55,890 nt of DNA from DATBVX01 sp963724625 (lineage in GTDB: Bacteria > Pseudomonadota > Gammaproteobacteria > Steroidobacterales > Steroidobacteraceae). The notes beneath the pieces were generated by a model. The model did not search any database. It had not been told where the DNA came from and worked only from the letters and a program-made list of their open reading frames with translations. The position numbers and the translations under genes are program-made. Shown here in pieces: positions 37,690-45,822 of the stretch (its first letter is position 1; each line of letters opens with the position of its first letter). The stretch lies in contig CAVRVO010000006.1 in the NCBI GenBank assembly GCA_963724625.1, forward strand, positions 1 to 55,890, read 5' to 3'.

Positions 37690-38982
37690 ATGAATACGAA
37701 CCTGATTTTTAGGATCCCGCTCCATTGGCAGATTCTGATCGCCATCGCGATCGGTGCGCTCGCTGGCTACCTGACTGGACCAGAGGGCTCGATTTTCGGG
37801 GTCTCGCTGATCTCGATCTACGACTTCCTCGGCAGCCTGTTCGTCAACGCGCTGAAGATGCTGGTCGTGCCGTTGATCGTCTCCTCGGTGATCAGTGGCG
37901 TGGCAGGCATCGGCTCGGCGCGTGACCTCGGGCGCCTCGGCAGCAAGACGCTTCTTTTCTATGTCCTCACGACACTGATCGCGGTGCTCGTGGCCCTCAC
38001 TTTGTTGAACATCGTCCGGCCGGGGATCGTCGATGGCGTCCCAGCGCGCGAACTGCTCGCCCTTGCGGCGTCCGAGCAGGACGTCTCCGGCACTGTGGGC
38101 TCGGGCAGCGGCAAGCTGGTTGACATCCTGCTGGGCATTTTTCCGCCCAACGTCATCGAGGCGGCGCTCAACAACAAGCTGCTGGGCCTCGTGTTCTTCA
38201 GCATCCTGTTCGGGTTTTTCATCACGCGCGTGGAGTCCCAGTACGCAAAGCCGGTGCTCGGGTTCTTTCACGGCGTGTTCCAGGTGATGATGCGCATGAC
38301 CGAGTTCGTCATGCGCCTCGCGCCGATCGGTGTATTCGGTCTCGCGGCGCGCGTGGTTGCGAAAACCGGCTTTGGCGCCGCGGGTCCGCTGCTGGTTTTC
38401 AGCGGGACCGTGCTCGCCGGGCTCGCAATCTACTTCCTCGTGCTGCTGCCTGCGCTGGTGCGCTTCGCCGGGCGGGCCAATCCGTGGCCAATGTTCCCGG
38501 CCATGGCGCCGGCACTCCTCACGGCATTCTCCACCGCATCTTCCTCTGCAACGCTTGCGATGAGCATCGATTGCACCGAGCGTCGGGTCGGCGTGTCGAA
38601 CCGCGTCACCGGGTTCGTCATGCCGCTGGGCGCCTCACTCAATCATGCCGGCACCGCGCTCTACGAATGTGCCGCGGCGATGTTCATCGCCCAGGCATAC
38701 GGGCTGCACCTGACCTTCGGCCACCAGTTCACGATCGCGGTGCTGGCCCTCGTCACCTCGATGGGCATTGCCGGGATTCCGGCCTCATCGCTGGTGGCGA
38801 TCACCGTGATCCTGACAGCGGTGGGGCTGCCGGCGGAAGCGATCGGGGTGCTGCTCGTGTTCGACCGCATCCTCGATATGTGCCGCACGGCGGTGAACGT
38901 CTTTGCCGACTCATGTTGCGCGGTGATCGTGGCGCGCCTGGAAGGAGAGGAGGGGATTCCTCTGACACCGTTCAGGAGGTGA
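37690..38982 (+). CDS. dicarboxylate/amino-acid:cation symporter (DAACS family)
   Basis: Inner-membrane sodium- or proton-coupled importer of the GltP/DctA family, 430 aa, with eight or so hydrophobic helices and re-entrant loops. Signature motifs are present: STASSSATLAMS (the first re-entrant Ser-rich loop), MPLGASLNHAGTALYE (the NMDGT-equivalent helix break, here NHAGT), GIAGIPASSLV (second loop) and DRILDMCRTAVNVFAD with the substrate-contacting Asp/Arg. NHAGT in place of NMDGT departs from many glutamate/aspartate transporters and may alter cation coupling or substrate. The frame is intact. It converges with fabI, with only 11 bases between stops. Confidence 0.92.
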   Translation: MNTNLIFRIPLHWQILIAIAIGALAGYLTGPEGSIFGVSLISIYDFLGSLFVNALKMLVVPLIVSSVISGVAGIGSARDLGRLGSKTLLFYVLTTLIAVLVALTLLNIVRPGIVDGVPARELLALAASEQDVSGTVGSGSGKLVDILLGIFPPNVIEAALNNKLLGLVFFSILFGFFITRVESQYAKPVLGFFHGVFQVMMRMTEFVMRLAPIGVFGLAARVVAKTGFGAAGPLLVFSGTVLAGLAIYFLVLLPALVRFAGRANPWPMFPAMAPALLTAFSTASSSATLAMSIDCTERRVGVSNRVTGFVMPLGASLNHAGTALYECAAAMFIAQAYGLHLTFGHQFTIAVLALVTSMGIAGIPASSLVAITVILTAVGLPAEAIGVLLVFDRILDMCRTAVNVFADSCCAVIVARLEGEEGIPLTPFRR

Positions 38983-38997
38983 CATCTCCGGTGTCAG
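38962..38997. terminator. inverted repeat spanning two convergent stop codons, possible bidirectional terminator
   Basis: CTGACACCG (38962-38970) and CGGTGTCAG (38989-38997) form a perfect 9-bp inverted repeat with an 18-base loop. It covers both the symporter stop (38980-38982) and the fabI stop (38994-38996 on the other strand). No T tract follows on either strand, so termination is only a suggestion. Confidence 0.3.
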
Positions 38998-39791
38998 TCG
39001 CTCGCGGATTCTTCGCCGAAGCTCATCCCGACGGTGTTGTAGCCCGCGTCGACATACAGGATCTCGCCGGTGATGCCGGCCGCGAGATCCGAGCATAGGA
39101 AGGCCGCGGCGTTGCCGACGTCTTCCAGCGTTACATTCCGGCGCAATGGCGCAGTGTGCGCGACGTGCGCCAGCATCTTGCGAAATCCGGCGATTCCCGC
39201 GGCCGACAGCGTCTTGATTGGGCCGGCCGAAATGCCATTCACCCTGATTCCTGCCGGACCGAGGTCCGCCGCCAGAAAACGCACGTTGGCCTCGAGGCTG
39301 GCCTTAGCCAGCCCCATGACGTTGTACGCGGGAATGGAGCGCACCGCGCCGAGATAGCTCAAGGTGAGCAGCGCGCCATTTCGCCCCGCCATCAAGGAGC
39401 GCCCTTCGCGCGCCAGGGCAGTCAGGCTGTAGCTCGAAATCTCGTGCGCGACGCGAAACGAGTCGCGCGAAGTGCTGTCGACGAACCCCCCGGCCAGTGC
39501 TTCGCGCGGAGCGAAAGCGACGGAGTGCACGATGATGTCGGCGCTGTCCCAGTGGCGCTTGAGGTCGGCGAACGCGCGGCTGATCTCGTCGTCGGACTCC
39601 ACATTCATGGGCATCGTGAGCTTCGAACCGAGCTCACCGGCAAGGTCCACCACCCGGTCCTTGAGTCGCTCGAGATACGTGAATGCCAGCTCCGCACCTT
39701 CGCGGTGCATGGCCTGGGCAATGCCGTGCGCGATCGAGCGCTCGGTGGCGAGTCCAACAATCAGAGCCCGTTTGCCGGCAAGGAATCCCAT
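38994..39791 (-). CDS. fabI: enoyl-[acyl-carrier-protein] reductase FabI
   Basis: NADH-dependent enzyme for the last reduction step of each fatty-acid elongation cycle, cytosolic, SDR fold. The 265-aa protein opens MGFLAGKRALIVGLATERSI, matching the atypical Gly-rich FabI cofactor loop (G-x-A-x-x-x-S-I). The catalytic Tyr-x6-Lys appears as YNVMGLAK near residues 156-163, with the accessory Tyr in LSYLGAV ten residues earlier. INGISAGPIKTLSAAGI-like sequence (VNGISAGPIKTLSAAGI) covers the substrate loop. Length and motifs are normal. It is adjacent to ppiD in several gammaproteobacteria; here the symporter lies between. It is read from the 225-base gap on its 5' side that carries REP-like repeats. 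Confidence 0.95.
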   Translation of the reverse strand: MGFLAGKRALIVGLATERSIAHGIAQAMHREGAELAFTYLERLKDRVVDLAGELGSKLTMPMNVESDDEISRAFADLKRHWDSADIIVHSVAFAPREALAGGFVDSTSRDSFRVAHEISSYSLTALAREGRSLMAGRNGALLTLSYLGAVRSIPAYNVMGLAKASLEANVRFLAADLGPAGIRVNGISAGPIKTLSAAGIAGFRKMLAHVAHTAPLRRNVTLEDVGNAAAFLCSDLAAGITGEILYVDAGYNTVGMSFGEESASD

Positions 39792-39848
39792 GAGAGGGCT
39801 CCCAATGTGGGGATGCGAGGGATTGTAGCCGAGCGGCTTGGGATGCTG

Positions 39849-39900
39849 TGCGATTACATCCCTGTGGTCGGTCCGCCCCGTACATCCGTGTGCGGGCGTT
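39849..39900. repeat. REP-like palindromic repeat, copy 1
   Basis: A 52-base unit, starting tgcgattacatcc, repeated at 39917-39969 with a few changes. Its core CCCGTACA-TCCG-TGTGCGGG can fold with one G-T pair. Both copies sit in the gap between mltD and fabI (39792-40016), which holds no gene. Confidence 0.6.
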
Positions 39901-39916
39901 GTTCGTTGGAGGTTGT

Positions 39917-39969
39917 TGCGATTACGTCCGTGTGGGTCGGTCCGGCCCGTACATCCGTGTACGGGCGTT
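39917..39969. repeat. REP-like palindromic repeat, copy 2
   Basis: Direct repeat of 39849-39900, 16 bases away. Its core is a perfect 9-bp hairpin, GCCCGTACA (39945-39953), loop TCCG, TGTACGGGC (39958-39966). The one changed stem base relative to copy 1 (A for G) keeps pairing, suggesting the fold is maintained. Bacterial REP elements often sit between genes like this. Confidence 0.65.
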
Positions 39970-39976
39970 CGCCCGG

Positions 39977-40003
39977 ATCGACTGCACGTTAAGTGCAGTC
40001 GAT
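39977..40003. terminator. 11-bp perfect hairpin 3' of mltD
   Basis: ATCGACTGCAC (39977-39987), loop GTTAA, GTGCAGTCGAT (39993-40003) is a perfect 11-bp inverted repeat lying 14 bases beyond the mltD stop. On the mltD strand no U-rich tail follows, so it is not a standard intrinsic terminator; it may protect the 3' end or act with Rho. Confidence 0.4.
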
Positions 40004-40016
40004 AAAGGCACCGGGC

Positions 40017-41667
40017 TCACCCCTTAGCGCGGCCGCTGACGTACATCACGAGCCGCTGGCCGGGCATCAGCGCGTCTTGCTTACTGAGGCCGTTCCAGTT
40101 GAGAAGCTGAGCGATCGACACGCTGAAGCGACGCGCAATATCGTAAAGGGTGTCACCGCGACGCACGGTGTAGGTCATCGCTTCGCCCATGGCAGCCAGC
40201 ACTGTCGCGACCGGATGAATTGCTGCTGCTGCTACTGCTACTGCCGCGAAGGCGCAGTTTCTTTCCGGCAGAAAGAGTGTCACCTGGCGCCATGCCATTG
40301 ATGCTCGCCAGCGTATTCACGTTGATGCCATTGCTGCGTGCGATGCTCCACAAAGACTCGCCCCGACGGACGACATGGAAGGTGCCGCGGGTGGCGGGGG
40401 CGCGGCCGTCCACACGAGCGGCTGCCAGCGCGATCTTCGGATGCAGTGCGCCGCCGCTTGCGGGGACGAGCAATGTTTCGCCGGACTTGAGTCGTGTGCC
40501 CTGAAGGTTGTTGATCTCACGCACCACAGCGACCGTCGTGTCGCAGCGCTTGGCAAATGCAGTCAGGTTTTCCCCTGCCCGGACGTCGTAGCTGGCGTAA
40601 GGGACTCGGTCCCGCGTAGGCACCTGCGCCAGCGCATCGCGAAATCCTTCACTGGTCTCAACCGGGAGCAGCAGGAAGTGGGGGCCGTCAGGGTCGGTGG
40701 CCCAGCGATTGAAAGCCGGGTTGAGGTATGCGAGTTCTTCAGTCTCGACACCCGCGATTGCTGCCGCGAGCTTCAGGTCGATCTGTCCGCCGGTTTCCAC
40801 ACGCGCGAAGTACGGCTCGTTCGGGATGGTGGAGAACTCGAGTCCTACTGCGGCCGGATCCGCGACGATGCGCCGCATGGCGAGGAGCTTCGGCACATAT
40901 GCGCGAGTCTCCTTCGGCAGATTGAGATGCCAGAAATCGGTCGGCCGTTTGTGTTTCAGGTTTTCCTGGACCGCCCGATGCACGTTGAGCTCGCCGGAGT
41001 TGTATGCCGCGATCGCAAGCAGCCAATCACCGTTGAATTCGGTGTTGAGGAATTGCAGGTAGTCGAGCGCAGCGCGGGTGGATTCGACCAGGTCGCGACG
41101 ACCGTCATACCACCAGTTCTGCTTGAGCCCGAAACGCACGCCGGTTGCAGGAATGAACTGCCACAGGCCCGCGGCGCGTGCCCGCGAGTAACCGAAAGGC
41201 TCGAAGGCGCTCTCCACAATCGGCAAGAGCGCGAGCTCGAGCGGCATGTGGCGTGCCTCGAGCTCGGAAACGATGTGGTACAGGTAACGCTGGCCGCGCG
41301 TAAACGTACGTTCCATGTAATCGGGATGGTTCACGTACCAAGCCATCTGCACATCGATGGCCAACTCTGACTCGTCAGGCAGGGCGAAACCGTTCCGAAT
41401 GCGATCGAATAGGTCAGCGTATTCCACCGCACGCTGCTGCTGCTCGGCAGCGCTGTCCGCAGCCACGGCTTCAATTGCCGGCACCTCGGGCTGCGGAGCA
41501 AATCTGGGGTCTACAGGCGCCTGGTAGTCCGGCGGTAAAGCGACGGATGCAGCCACCACGCTTGCATCAGGCTCCGGCTTGCGAACCACACTGGAGCAAG
41601 CGGAGAGAAGCAGCGGTAATGTCATCAGTGTCGCCAGAAAGACGCGACTAAAGTGTTGCTCTGTCAA
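40017..41667 (-). CDS. mltD: MltD-type membrane-bound lytic transglycosylase with LysM repeats, one frameshift
   Basis: Outer-membrane lipoprotein that cleaves peptidoglycan glycan strands. The N-terminus has a signal peptide with lipobox LLSAC (residues 20-24). The SLT catalytic domain spans about 120-280: LPIVESAFEPFGYSRARAAG with the catalytic Glu in ESAFEP, GLWQFIPATG and AIAAYNSGELNV. LysM repeats start near residues 370 (YDVRAGENLTAFA) and 440 (FHVVRRGESLWSIARSNGI), and a third, TYTVRRGDTLYDIARRF, is in another frame near 40060-40170. The linker before it is Ser-rich, coded by GCT/ACT repeats at 40222-40244. A single indel near 40200 is assumed. It follows gloB by 14 bases on the same strand. 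Confidence 0.9.
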
Positions 41668-41681
41668 TTCTTGGCCCTCGA

Positions 41682-42467
41682 TCAGCTAAACCCGTCTTTC
41701 CATCGTCGGATCGTCGCGAACACCTCGACCGGGTTGTCGAGGGAGCGTCCAGCCTTGCGCTCGGCCGACTTCTGTACGGTCGGCTCGTCCCAACGCAAGA
41801 ACGGGTTCACGGCGATCTCCAACGCCATATTCGACGGCAAGGTCGGGCGGCCCTTGGAACGCATATCCTTTGCCGTCTCCAGATACTCGCGCGTGACGCC
41901 GTTGTCGGGTTCCACCGCGAGTGCAAAACGTAGATTGCTGAGCGTGTACTCGTGTCCACAATAGACGCGCGTATCAGGTGGCAGTTCGCGCAGCGTGCTC
42001 AGTGAGCGCTGCATCTGAGCAGGGGTGCCCTCGAACAGCCGCCCACAGCCGGCGCTGAAGAGGGTGTCGCCGCAGAACAGCGCCCCGTGTCCGCAATAAG
42101 CGACATGGCCGCGCGTGTGGCCGGGGATGTCGAGGACGTCGAAGTCGAGCTCGAGCTCCTGCAAATGCACCCGAGCGCCACCCGCGACGCTTACCGTCCG
42201 TTCAGGTATCGTCTCGCCCGCCGGGCCGTACACCGGGACGTGAAAGCGTTCCACCAGCTCGGAAACTCCACCGACGTGATCGGGGTGATGATGAGTGACG
42301 AGAATCGCGCTGAGCTGCCAATGCTGCTGCTCGAGTGCAGAAATTACCGGCCCAGCCTCACCAGGATCCACCGCGGCGACGCGCGTGTGCTGACGTGCGC
42401 CGTGGATGATCCAGATGTAGTTGTCCGAAAATGCCCTGACCGGCGTCGCCTCGAGCATGGCTCCCAT
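41682..42467 (-). CDS. gloB: hydroxyacylglutathione hydrolase (glyoxalase II)
   Basis: Cytosolic metallo-beta-lactamase-fold enzyme hydrolysing S-lactoylglutathione in methylglyoxal detoxification. The 261-aa protein has the metal motif THHHPDHVGG near residue 58, the further ligands in IPGHTRGHV and FCGDTLFSAGCGRLFEG, and the C-terminal VYCGHEYTLSNLRFA region. MGAM at the start leaves two start choices, ATG 42465 and ATG 42456; the later gives MLEATPVRAFSDNY. The downstream mltD and divergent yafS-like gene match the E. coli arrangement mltD-gloB-yafS-rnhA-dnaQ. The 94-base divergent gap (42468-42561) must hold promoters for both directions, though no clear boxes stand out. Confidence 0.94.
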   Translation of the reverse strand: MGAMLEATPVRAFSDNYIWIIHGARQHTRVAAVDPGEAGPVISALEQQHWQLSAILVTHHHPDHVGGVSELVERFHVPVYGPAGETIPERTVSVAGGARVHLQELELDFDVLDIPGHTRGHVAYCGHGALFCGDTLFSAGCGRLFEGTPAQMQRSLSTLRELPPDTRVYCGHEYTLSNLRFALAVEPDNGVTREYLETAKDMRSKGRPTLPSNMALEIAVNPFLRWDEPTVQKSAERKAGRSLDNPVEVFATIRRWKDGFS

Positions 42468-42561
42468 TCCGTGTGGGCAGATGTTCGTGGAATTGCTCGC
42501 GAATTTAACTTCAAGGGCTCAAAATTGCCATCGGTTTTCCCTCTTAAAGCGTTGATTTTGT

Positions 42562-43302
42562 GTGAACCAGTCCACGATGGCTGAACGCGCCGACCGCCTG
42601 CGTCATTGGCTCACGACGCCACTCGGTGCGCTGCTCGCGGAGCAGGAACGTCAGGTGCTGAACGAGGCCCTCGACGATGTTTTTGGCATTCAACTTGTGC
42701 AGATCGGCACATGGGGCGACCCGAAAACGTATTTCCCGGCGGCCAGAACCCAGCGTCAAACTGTGATCTGTTCCGCACTGACAGGGCAGGCCCAGGTGTT
42801 CTGCAAGACCGAGGCTCTGCCCGTCGCGTCGGACTCCGTCGATGCGGTCCTTCTGCCGCACACCCTGGAGACTGATAACGATCCGCACGCCGTGCTGCGT
42901 GAAGTGGCACGCGTTCTCGTGGCGGAGGGCCAGCTCCTGGTTCTCGGGTTCAGCGCGGTGGGGACGTGGGGGGCGAGGCATCGCCTGTCGAGCGAAGGCT
43001 TTCCACCGGGACTTGCGAGGCTCATTTCGGAGAGCCGGGTGCGCGATTGGTTTGCGTTGCTCGGATTCGAAATCACGGCAGTGCGCCGTTATCTTTATCG
43101 TCTGCCGCTGACGCCGCGCCGGGCGACCTCGATCTCCGCGCAGACCGGCGGATTCACGCCACATCGGCTGCTGCCGGCGGGTGCGTATCTCATCAAGGCG
43201 CGCAAACGCACCTACACACTTACACCGATCCGCCCGAAACGGCGCGAGCGGCGCTCGATGGTCGGCGGGCTGGTCGAGCCGACACCCCGAATGCACTCGT
43301 GA
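42562..43302 (+). CDS. YafS-like SAM-dependent methyltransferase
   Basis: Class I methyltransferase-like protein of 246 aa in the position of E. coli yafS, divergent from gloB and before rnhA. Motif I is degenerate; a DDVFGIQLVQIGTWGD strand lies near residue 37. The later region SVDAVLLPHTLETDNDPHAVLREVARVL near residue 93 and LLVLGFSAVGTWGAR match the motif IV/V region of this conserved family, and the C-terminus contains AYLIKARKRTYTLTPIRP. Start GTG 42562 or ATG 42577. The stop overlaps the rnhA GTG in a GTGA junction. The physiological substrate is not known. Confidence 0.85.
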   Translation: MNQSTMAERADRLRHWLTTPLGALLAEQERQVLNEALDDVFGIQLVQIGTWGDPKTYFPAARTQRQTVICSALTGQAQVFCKTEALPVASDSVDAVLLPHTLETDNDPHAVLREVARVLVAEGQLLVLGFSAVGTWGARHRLSSEGFPPGLARLISESRVRDWFALLGFEITAVRRYLYRLPLTPRRATSISAQTGGFTPHRLLPAGAYLIKARKRTYTLTPIRPKRRERRSMVGGLVEPTPRMHS

Positions 43303-43757
43303 CCGACGTCGAAATCTGGACCGATGGTGCGTGTCGCGGCAACCCGGGTCCCGGAGGGTGGGCTGCCGTGCTGATCTCCGGCGAACATGAGAAGGTGCTC
43401 AAGGGCGCCGAGGATCACACCACCAACAATCGGATGGAGCTTACGGCTGCGATTCGTGCGCTCGAAGCCTTGCGGCGCAAATGCAGCGTCAGCCTGCACA
43501 CGGATTCGGAATACGTGAAGCGCGGAGTCACCGAGTGGCTCGAGCAATGGAAGCAGCGCGGTTGGAAGACCGCAGCCCGCAAGCCGGTAAAGAATGTGGA
43601 TCTCTGGCAGGAGCTCGATGCGCTGAGCCAGCGCCACGAGATCGAATGGCACTGGGTGCGGGGGCATGCGGGTATTGCAGGCAACGAGCGCGTGGATAGA
43701 CTTGCCAACGAAGCAATCGATGAACTAGTGAGGTTCGATGCGTCAGATCGTCCTTGA
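43299..43757 (+). CDS. rnhA: ribonuclease HI
   Basis: Enzyme that cleaves the RNA strand of RNA:DNA hybrids, in the cytosol. The 152-aa protein from GTG 43299 has all catalytic residues: Asp in WTDGACRGNPGPGGW, Glu in NNRMELTAAIRALE, Asp in HTDSEYVKRGV and Asp in NERVDRLANEA, plus the flexible-loop His in WVRGHAG. GTG is chosen because it overlaps the previous stop and leaves the normal N-terminus VEIWTDGACRG. It overlaps dnaQ by 20 bases, a same-strand rnhA-dnaQ overlap unlike the divergent E. coli arrangement. Confidence 0.96.
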   Translation: MTDVEIWTDGACRGNPGPGGWAAVLISGEHEKVLKGAEDHTTNNRMELTAAIRALEALRRKCSVSLHTDSEYVKRGVTEWLEQWKQRGWKTAARKPVKNVDLWQELDALSQRHEIEWHWVRGHAGIAGNERVDRLANEAIDELVRFDASDRP

Positions 43758-44439
43758 TACAGAAACGACCGGGCTGGAACTCGGCCTCGGCCATCGCATC
43801 ATCGAGATCGGCTGCGTGGAGCTGATCAATCGGCGCCACACCGGGCGCAACTTTCATCGCTATCTATGCCCTGACCGCGAGATCGACTACGGCGCGCGCA
43901 ACGTACACGGGATCACGAACGAGTTTCTCGTCAATCAGCCGCGCTTCGGCCAGATTGCCGAGGAATTCCTGCAGTTCGTGGCGGGCGCCGAGCTCGTGAT
44001 TCACAACGCGCCGTTCGACGTCGGCTTCCTCGACATGGAGCTGAGCCGCCTCGAGAGCGCGCGCCAGCCGATGAGTGCGCTGTGCACGGTACTCGACACG
44101 CTGGTGCTCGCACGCCAGATGCATCCGGGCCAACGCAACAGTCTCGATGCGCTCTGCAAGCGCTACTCGATCGACAACTCGCATCGGGAGTTGCACGGCG
44201 CACTGCTTGATGCCCGGATCCTCGCGGATGTGTACCTGGCAATGACGGGCGGGCAGGGCGCCCTGATTCTGGGTGGAGTCGAAACCACCGGGCAGATCCG
44301 GGTGCAGTCGGTTCCACGTACCGTGAGGTCGGAGGTGCAGCTGCTCGTGCTACGCGCCAGCGCCGAGGAAATCCAGGCGCATGAGCGATTCCTGAGAACC
44401 ATCGACCAGGTCTCGGGGGGTGTGGGAGCGCGCTTTTGA
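43738..44439 (+). CDS. dnaQ: DNA polymerase III epsilon subunit (proofreading exonuclease)
   Basis: 3'-5' exonuclease of the replicative polymerase. Exo I is LDTETTGLELGLGHRIIEIG at residues 6-25, Exo II is VIHNAPFDVGFLDMEL near residue 87, and Exo III is HGALLDARILADVYL near residue 158, with the catalytic His/Asp. The 233-aa length is normal. After the nuclease domain a C-terminal tail of about 60 residues for binding the alpha subunit follows. ATG 43738 lies inside the 3' end of rnhA, in another frame. The 3' side holds a 78-base gap before the sugar-nucleotide genes, with a small inverted repeat TTCTCG/CGAGAA at 44469-44482. Confidence 0.96.
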   Translation: MRQIVLDTETTGLELGLGHRIIEIGCVELINRRHTGRNFHRYLCPDREIDYGARNVHGITNEFLVNQPRFGQIAEEFLQFVAGAELVIHNAPFDVGFLDMELSRLESARQPMSALCTVLDTLVLARQMHPGQRNSLDALCKRYSIDNSHRELHGALLDARILADVYLAMTGGQGALILGGVETTGQIRVQSVPRTVRSEVQLLVLRASAEEIQAHERFLRTIDQVSGGVGARF

Positions 44440-44541
44440 GGGCCGCAGACGACGGACTTGCGAGCCAATTCTCGTCCGAGAACCCGCTGAATTCGGGACA
44501 ATAGCTACCAACAACAAATGCGAATTCGTCGGAGTCAGGGC

Positions 44542-45819
44542 ATGCCCGGGTTGAGAAACTGTCGCATCGGCGTTATCGGTCTTGGCTATGTAGGCCTGCC
44601 GCTGGCGGTCGAATTCGGCAAGCACTTTCATACCGTGGGCTTCGACATCAAGCCGCAGCGCATCGCCGAGCTCAAGGCCGGAAAGGACAGCACCCTGGAG
44701 GCGACGCGTGCGGAATTGAAGTCGGCGACGCGCCTGAAGTTCACCAGCAGGATCGCCGACCTCAAGACGTGCCGCGTGTTCATCGTGACGGTGCCGACGC
44801 CGATCGACAATTACAAGCGGCCGGACCTGACGCCATTGGTGAAGGCGAGCGAGACGGTAGGCCAGGTCCTCAAGAAGGGTGACGTCGTCGTGTACGAATC
44901 GACGGTGTACCCGGGCTGCACAGAAGAAATATGCGTACCGGTGCTGGAGAAGCACTCGGGACTCAAGTTCAACACCGATTTTTTTACCGGCTACAGCCCG
45001 GAGCGCATCAACCCCGGCGACAAGGAACATCGGCTGACCACGATCCGCAAGATCACATCGGGCTCGACGCCGGAAATCGCGGAGTTTGTCGATTCGCTCT
45101 ACGGCGCGATCATCAAGGCGGGCACTCATCGCGCCTCCAGTATTCGGGTGGCCGAGGCCGCGAAGGTCATCGAGAATACGCAGCGCGACGTCAATATTGC
45201 GCTCATCAACGAGCTGGCACTGATTTTCAATCGCCTCGGCATCGACACTGAAGAGGTGCTGCTCGCCGCCGGCACGAAGTGGAACTTCCTGCCCTTCCGG
45301 CCTGGGTTGGTCGGGGGCCACTGCATCGGCGTCGATCCCTACTACCTGACGCACAAGGCGCAGGAGATCGGCTATCACCCGGAGATGATCCTCGCGGGGC
45401 GCCGGCTCAACGACAACATGGCGCTCTATGTGGCGAGCGAAGTGGTGCGGCGGATGAATCTGCGCCGGATCCACGTGAAAGGCTCCCGCATCCTCGTCAT
45501 GGGGATGACATTCAAAGAGAACTGCCCGGACGTGCGCAACTCGAAGGTTGTCGATGTCGTGCGAGAGCTGGAAAAGTATGGCGCCAAGGTGGACATTTAC
45601 GATCCGTGGGTCAATGGGCAGGAAGCACACCACGAGTACGGGCTGAAGCCGGTAAAGACGCCACGCAAGTCAGGCTACGATGCGATCGTCATGGCAGTTG
45701 CGCACAAGGAGTTTCGCGACATGGGACTTGCGAAGATCAGAGCGCTCGCCAAGCGCGATCACGTCCTCTACGACATCAAGTATGTGTTCCGTTCTCACGA
45801 AGTCGACGGAAGGCTGTAG
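44542..45819 (+). CDS. UDP-N-acetylhexosamine/UDP-hexose 6-dehydrogenase (TviB/WbpO-like)
   Basis: NAD-dependent four-electron oxidation of a UDP-sugar to its uronic acid. ATG 44542 is chosen over 44518 because GGAG lies at 44531-44534; protein 425 aa. The N-terminal NAD site is IGVIGLGYVGLPLAVEFG, followed by FIVTVPTPIDNYKRPDL and YESTVYPGCTEE. The catalytic Cys is in GLVGGHCIGVDPYYLTHKA near residue 260, and the C-terminal domain has ILVMGMTFKENCPDVRNSKV. The sequence resembles TviB/WbpO (UDP-GlcNAc/GalNAc dehydrogenases) more than UDP-glucose Ugd, but the substrate is not proven. It gives the uronic acids that the asparagine-synthase-type proteins could amidate. The epimerase starts 3 bases later. 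Confidence 0.88.
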   Translation: MPGLRNCRIGVIGLGYVGLPLAVEFGKHFHTVGFDIKPQRIAELKAGKDSTLEATRAELKSATRLKFTSRIADLKTCRVFIVTVPTPIDNYKRPDLTPLVKASETVGQVLKKGDVVVYESTVYPGCTEEICVPVLEKHSGLKFNTDFFTGYSPERINPGDKEHRLTTIRKITSGSTPEIAEFVDSLYGAIIKAGTHRASSIRVAEAAKVIENTQRDVNIALINELALIFNRLGIDTEEVLLAAGTKWNFLPFRPGLVGGHCIGVDPYYLTHKAQEIGYHPEMILAGRRLNDNMALYVASEVVRRMNLRRIHVKGSRILVMGMTFKENCPDVRNSKVVDVVRELEKYGAKVDIYDPWVNGQEAHHEYGLKPVKTPRKSGYDAIVMAVAHKEFRDMGLAKIRALAKRDHVLYDIKYVFRSHEVDGRL

Positions 45820-45822
45820 AAC

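Noticed and set aside
40222..40244. GCT/ACT repeat as a CRISPR or tandem-repeat array
   Set aside because: It is a short codon repeat for a serine linker in mltD, without spacers.
44469..44482. TTCTCG-TC-CGAGAA as an operator for the UDP-sugar dehydrogenase gene
   Set aside because: A 6-bp repeat is expected by chance in such GC-rich DNA and no clear promoter boxes surround it.
44350..45633. 427-codon open frame on the minus strand
   Set aside because: It is the shadow of the intact UDP-sugar dehydrogenase; its protein has no recognisable domain and high-GC DNA gives long antisense frames.
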